A stretch of 8,286 nt of DNA from Gammaproteobacteria bacterium (lineage in GTDB: Bacteria; Pseudomonadota; Gammaproteobacteria; UBA9214): assembly GCA_029881775.1 (NCBI GenBank), contig JAOULY010000061.1, positions 1 through 8,286 on the forward strand. The letters run 5' to 3'. The notes beneath the pieces are model-generated. The model searched no databases and was not told where the DNA came from. It worked only from the letters and a program-made list of their open reading frames with translations. Within the stretch, counting starts at the first letter, position 1. Each line of letters opens with the position of its first letter. A program made the translations under genes and the position numbers. Shown one piece after another: positions 7,101-8,286 of this stretch.

Positions 7101-7867
7101 CAACAGCCGGGATCGAACTCGATATCATTGGCGTGCCCATGCTGGCCGGGCTTCTGGTTTTGGTTACCCACGTGCCGCTGGGACGTGAAGTGCTGCGCCG
7201 CGGGATTATTTTCATCGACCTGGCTGTGGCACAGATTGCCGGACTGGGCGTCATCGTGGCTTTGTCGCTGGACCATGATGCCGGAGACTGGATTACGCAG
7301 GGTTTCGCGATCATCAGCGCGCTGCTGGGCGCGACCCTGATTCGCGGCTTCGAGCGCTACTGGCCGGATATCCAGGAAGCCCTCATTGGTATTACCTTCG
7401 TGCTGGCGGCGACAGCCGGCCTGCTGTTGCTGGCAGGAGATCCCCACGGCACAGAGCATCTTTCGGAACTCCTCGCGGGCCAGCTCCTGTGGGTGACTGC
7501 TGACCAGTTGCTGGTTGCAGCCGCTCTATACCTTCCGGTCATGATGCTCTGGTATTGGCTCGGACCGGGGCGGTTTCGCTTCTACCTGCTGTTCGCGGTA
7601 ACGGTGACCGTGTCCGTGCAGTTGGTCGGCGTCTTTCTGGTGTTTTCCTGCCTGATCATTCCGGCCGTGGCGATCCGCCGCTTGCAGGGTATTACCGCGA
7701 TTACCGCCGGATACGGGCTGGGAGTCCTGGCTTTTGCAGCAGGTCTATTGTGTTCGCTGTGGTTTGACTGGCCTGCCGGTCCGGCCGTGGTGTGGATGCT
7801 GGCACTAACCGGTATTATTTTCGGAATTGCTACAGGTCTTCACTATCGAGACAGACGGGTGGACTGA
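7097..7867 (+). CDS. ZnuB-like ABC-3 family metal permease
   Basis: This is a 256-residue integral membrane protein of the ABC-3 (ZnuB/TroC/MntB) family, of normal length (about 260-280). Around eight hydrophobic helices are visible, for example MLAGLLVLVTHVPLG, IAGLGVIVALSL, IGITFVLAATAGLLLLAG and SVQLVGVFLVFSCLIIPA. The segment VGVFLVFSCLIIPAVAIRR matches the family's conserved region that contacts the ATPase, and RRGIIFIDLAVAQIAGLG resembles the early conserved RGISFIDLALAQ type motif. The start overlaps the stop of the binding protein gene (ATGA). It would carry zinc or a similar metal through the inner membrane. No ABC ATPase gene follows: the next 136 bp are non-coding up to the tRNA fragment. 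The partner ATPase must therefore be encoded elsewhere. No terminator precedes the distal att copy. Confidence 0.92.
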   Translation: MTTAGIELDIIGVPMLAGLLVLVTHVPLGREVLRRGIIFIDLAVAQIAGLGVIVALSLDHDAGDWITQGFAIISALLGATLIRGFERYWPDIQEALIGITFVLAATAGLLLLAGDPHGTEHLSELLAGQLLWVTADQLLVAAALYLPVMMLWYWLGPGRFRFYLLFAVTVTVSVQLVGVFLVFSCLIIPAVAIRRLQGITAITAGYGLGVLAFAAGLLCSLWFDWPAGPAVVWMLALTGIIFGIATGLHYRDRRVD

Positions 7868-7994
7868 AGAGCGAATGACATGCGGGACTTTTGCGGAACC
7901 TGTCCAGCTTCGTGATGCAGTGTCCTGCAAATCTTGCAACGGACGCCCCGAATTACGTTATCAAATACAGAATTTTATGGACGGAAAAACGGTA

Positions 7995-8101
<107 letters not shown>

Positions 8102-8140
8102 CGAGATAGAGCCGAACAAGAGGTTCACAAAATTGCATGC

Positions 8141-8286
8141 TCAGGATAGCGTGACCGTGCGCCGAAACCGTGCCAGTGCCGCAATGAAAAACACCGTGCC
8201 GATGCCGAAATTCGCCAGCAGTTGAGGCCACACCACGGAAAGACCGGTGCCACGAAACAGAACCGCTTGGGCAAGACTCACAAAAT
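8141..8286 (-). CDS. ABC-2 type transporter permease, C-terminal end only
   Basis: Read on the - strand, the last 47 codons before TGA (8143-8141) are visible. They encode a segment like SLAQAVLFRGTGLSVVWPQLL followed by the hydrophobic NFGIGTVFFIAALARF and a basic tail (RRTVTLS). The LRG-G-L---WPQLL-L--IG-VFF-LAL-RFR pattern is typical of the last membrane helix and C-terminus of ABC-2 permeases of the YhhJ/YbhR type (drug or unknown export). The rest lies beyond the window. It converges on the terminator at 8033-8101 and presumably belongs to the host chromosome next to the original tRNA-Pro end. The family is fairly sure; the substrate is unknown. Confidence 0.7.
   Translation of the reverse strand, partial: FVSLAQAVLFRGTGLSVVWPQLLANFGIGTVFFIAALARFRRTVTLS

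Noticed and set aside
7926..7938. TGCAA-ATC-TTGCA inverted repeat after the permease as a terminator
   Set aside because: The stem is only 5 bp with a 3-base loop and no T-run follows. The real terminator is at 8033-8101.

Overview
The window looks like a chromosomal segment of a gammaproteobacterium with moderate to high GC. The order pheS-pheT-ihfA-merR-type regulator-tRNA-Pro(GGG) is the conserved arrangement known from Pseudomonas and its relatives. The protein sequences (especially IhfA, which is close to the E. coli protein) agree with that. The species cannot be named from this sequence.

Layout. (1) 1-4011 holds housekeeping genes on the + strand: the 3' two thirds of pheS, complete pheT, ihfA, and a small MerR-family regulator that overlaps ihfA. 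Unusually, 292 bp separate pheS and pheT, and this gap is filled by two diverged copies (about 80% identical) of a 130-bp element with matching inverted ends (TTGCCACAGAG). (2) 4016-4163 is a four-unit tandem array of hairpin repeats of about 38 bp that runs directly into the 5' end of tRNA-Pro(GGG) at 4158-4234. (3) 4235-8003 is a four-gene block that looks like a zinc-acquisition operon: a small exported His/Cys protein, an outer-membrane beta-barrel protein, a ZnuA-like periplasmic binding protein and a ZnuB-like ABC-3 permease. No ATPase and no recombinase are present. (4) At 7995-8038 the 3' half of the tRNA-Pro gene is repeated. It is followed at once by a strong terminator palindrome and then by the C-terminal end of an ABC-2 type permease on the - strand.

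Main interpretation. The zinc block sits between an intact tRNA-Pro gene and a copy of that tRNA's 3' half, which is the classic signature of a genomic island inserted at a tRNA gene. The distal copy has C at position 68, restoring a perfect acceptor stem with the resident 5' half. The intact gene has T there, giving a G-U pair. The terminator lies next to the distal copy. Both facts suggest that the distal half is the original host end and that the present 3' half came with the element. The island is very small (about 3.8 kb) and has no visible integrase.

How the genes work together. PheS and PheT form phenylalanyl-tRNA synthetase, IhfA is one subunit of the DNA-bending IHF heterodimer, and the tRNA reads proline codons. 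The island genes would carry a metal, most likely zinc, across the outer membrane, bind it in the periplasm and pass it through the inner membrane. The ATPase would have to come from elsewhere in the genome.
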